This document shows positions 63,015-64,000 of a stretch of DNA of 64,000 nucleotides, in pieces (positions within the stretch are counted from its first letter, which is position 1; every line of letters starts with the position of its first letter). Source of the stretch: Paenibacillus sp. S150 (GTDB lineage Bacteria > Bacillota > Bacilli > Paenibacillales > Paenibacillaceae). A program made the position numbers and the translations under genes. The stretch covers positions 1 through 64,000 of the forward strand of contig NZ_JACBYI010000005.1 in assembly GCF_019352175.1 (NCBI RefSeq), in the 5' to 3' direction. The notes under the pieces are model-generated. The model did not search any database, had not been told where the DNA came from, and was given only the letters and a program-made list of their open reading frames with translations.

Positions 63015-63125
63015 CGATGCTTAAGAATTTCGCACATCACCTTAAATCTTTCTCTCTTACTCCCGTGAAAGCGTTGTAATAAGATGGATGCGTCAGAGAT
63101 CATAGGAACACAGGGAGGTTCTTGC

Positions 63126-64000
63126 ATGAAGAGGACAAAGAAAAGGTTCGCGCTGCTGCTGGCGGCAACGATGCTGCTGTCGCTGCTCACAGCCTGTTCG
63201 CCGGACGGCAGCAACGAGGCTGCCGGCACAGCATCGCCGTCATCCGCCCAGCCGTCTGCGCCTGCGGCGGAGGATGGGGATGCTGCCCGGATTGAAGCTA
63301 TCAGGAACGGAACGTACAGCTTCGGGACCCCGGTCACGATCACTACAGTTACAGCCACGGATTCCAGCTTCAAATACAAGAACGGGGAGACACTGAGCGA
63401 CAATGTCCACACCCGGTGGGCGAAGGAGCAGCTGGGCATCGACATCAAGCATCTGTGGGAAGTGCCGGGCGAGCAGTTCGCCACCAAGATGCGGCTGATG
63501 CTGACAGCCAAGCAGGAGCTGCCGGATGTCGTCACAACGATGGATATCGGACTGATGAACGAGCTGATACAATCCGGAGCCTATAAGGATATTACAGCGG
63601 ATTTCGACAAGTATGCCTCCGGGCGGATGAAGGAGATCTTCAGCTCCCATCCGCTGATCTGGAGCCAGGTTACCTTCGACGGCAAACATATGGGGCTGCC
63701 TTACTTCGCCAATGCCGGGAATGATAATGCAGTGATGTGGGTCCGCCAGGATTGGCTGGACGAACTGGGCATGCAGGCACCGGCGACCTTTGGGGAGCTG
63801 GAGGCATTCATGCAGGCGCTGCTTGACAAAAAGCCGGGCAGTACGGACTCCATCATTCCGCTGGGCGTGAGTCTTGGCTCGGGCGGCGGCCATCCGAATC
63901 CGCTGGCAGGCTGGCTCGGGGAGAGCACCTGGATCTTCGGGCCGTTCGGCACCGTTCCTTACCAGTGGAACCAGGGCACGGACGGCAAGCTGGTGCATGG
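63126..64000 (+). CDS. Sugar ABC transporter substrate-binding lipoprotein (LplA type), 3' truncated by window
   Basis: The first ~291 residues are in the window and the frame is open at the edge. GGGAGG precedes the ATG at 63126. The signal peptide MKRTKKRFALLLAATMLLSL ends with the lipobox LLTAC. The mature start has SFGTPVTITTVTATDSSFKY then the motif AKQELPDVVTT and RQDWLDELGMQAPATFGELE, typical of LplA-like binding proteins. It completes the importer with the two minus-strand permeases and is probably the most highly expressed part. Confidence 0.92.
   Translation, partial: MKRTKKRFALLLAATMLLSLLTACSPDGSNEAAGTASPSSAQPSAPAAEDGDAARIEAIRNGTYSFGTPVTITTVTATDSSFKYKNGETLSDNVHTRWAKEQLGIDIKHLWEVPGEQFATKMRLMLTAKQELPDVVTTMDIGLMNELIQSGAYKDITADFDKYASGRMKEIFSSHPLIWSQVTFDGKHMGLPYFANAGNDNAVMWVRQDWLDELGMQAPATFGELEAFMQALLDKKPGSTDSIIPLGVSLGSGGGHPNPLAGWLGESTWIFGPFGTVPYQWNQGTDGKLVH

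Overview
The window reads as a piece of a Paenibacillus-like Firmicute chromosome. The evidence is strong AGGAGG-type ribosome binding sites with many GTG and TTG starts, moderately GC-rich coding sequence with AT-rich intergenic DNA, lipoprotein signal peptides, YesM/YesN-type two-component pairs next to sugar ABC transporters, a Btr-like AraC/substrate-binding fusion, an LtaS-type sulfatase and many intergenic repeats. The assignment is by family content only; there is no rRNA or tRNA gene to anchor it.

Layout. 1-843 is the 3' part of an IS256-family element. 1.2-4.9 kb holds a decayed VOC gene running into a response regulator, then an ABC exporter (ATPase and permease) and a sensor kinase. 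5.0-6.2 kb carries a lipoprotein and a small membrane protein. 6.2-8.0 kb is gene-poor and contains the first copy of a ~1.05 kb dispersed repeat. 8.0-9.8 kb is an SDR and a TetR regulator with matching palindromic operators. 9.85-10.3 kb holds two gene stumps, 10.4-12.3 kb an LtaS-type protein, 13.4-15.2 kb a DrrAB-type ABC exporter. 15.4-19.3 kb is a large multi-frameshifted gene for a coiled-coil toxin-like protein with an AT-rich C-terminal module, followed by repeat and IS debris.

20.9-37.9 kb is the most unusual part. Eleven tightly packed genes encode an acetamidase/formamidase-family protein, a Rieske oxygenase, a Gfo/Idh/MocA oxidoreductase, an FGGY kinase, an SDR, a YwrD-like gamma-glutamyltransferase, a BtpA-family protein, a DUF1349 protein, a HAD phosphatase, a VOC protein and a CocE/NonD hydrolase. 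They are followed by a DeoR-family regulator and a CUT1-type sugar ABC importer (two permeases and a binding protein, no ATPase). Good promoters precede the operon, the regulator, the permeases and the binding-protein gene, and some of them share motifs. I infer one regulated catabolic system for a sugar-containing compound bearing amide, ester or aromatic groups. I do not recognise the pathway.

38-47.6 kb holds a class 3 lipase, a Fur-box-controlled siderophore-binding lipoprotein with its Btr-like activator, a copper-amine-oxidase-N-type secreted protein, a DUF6376-like lipoprotein, an SDR with an AraC regulator, an epimerase relic and an aldo/keto reductase. 47.7-50.2 kb has the second long repeat, a frameshifted isochorismatase-family hydrolase and small debris. 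50.3-57.6 kb has a secreted CYTH-like protein, a LysR regulator and a divergent operon encoding an Fe3+/phosphonate-type ABC importer plus an MBL/beta-CASP hydrolase. 57.7-64 kb is an Lpl/Ytc-type sugar importer: two permeases on the minus strand, and a divergent YesM kinase, YesN regulator and binding protein, the last cut by the window end.

Decay is frequent. There are at least nine broken or truncated genes, mostly close to repeats and IS remnants, so the gaps between working operons look like places of repeated insertion and deletion. Some single-base frameshifts could instead be sequencing errors.
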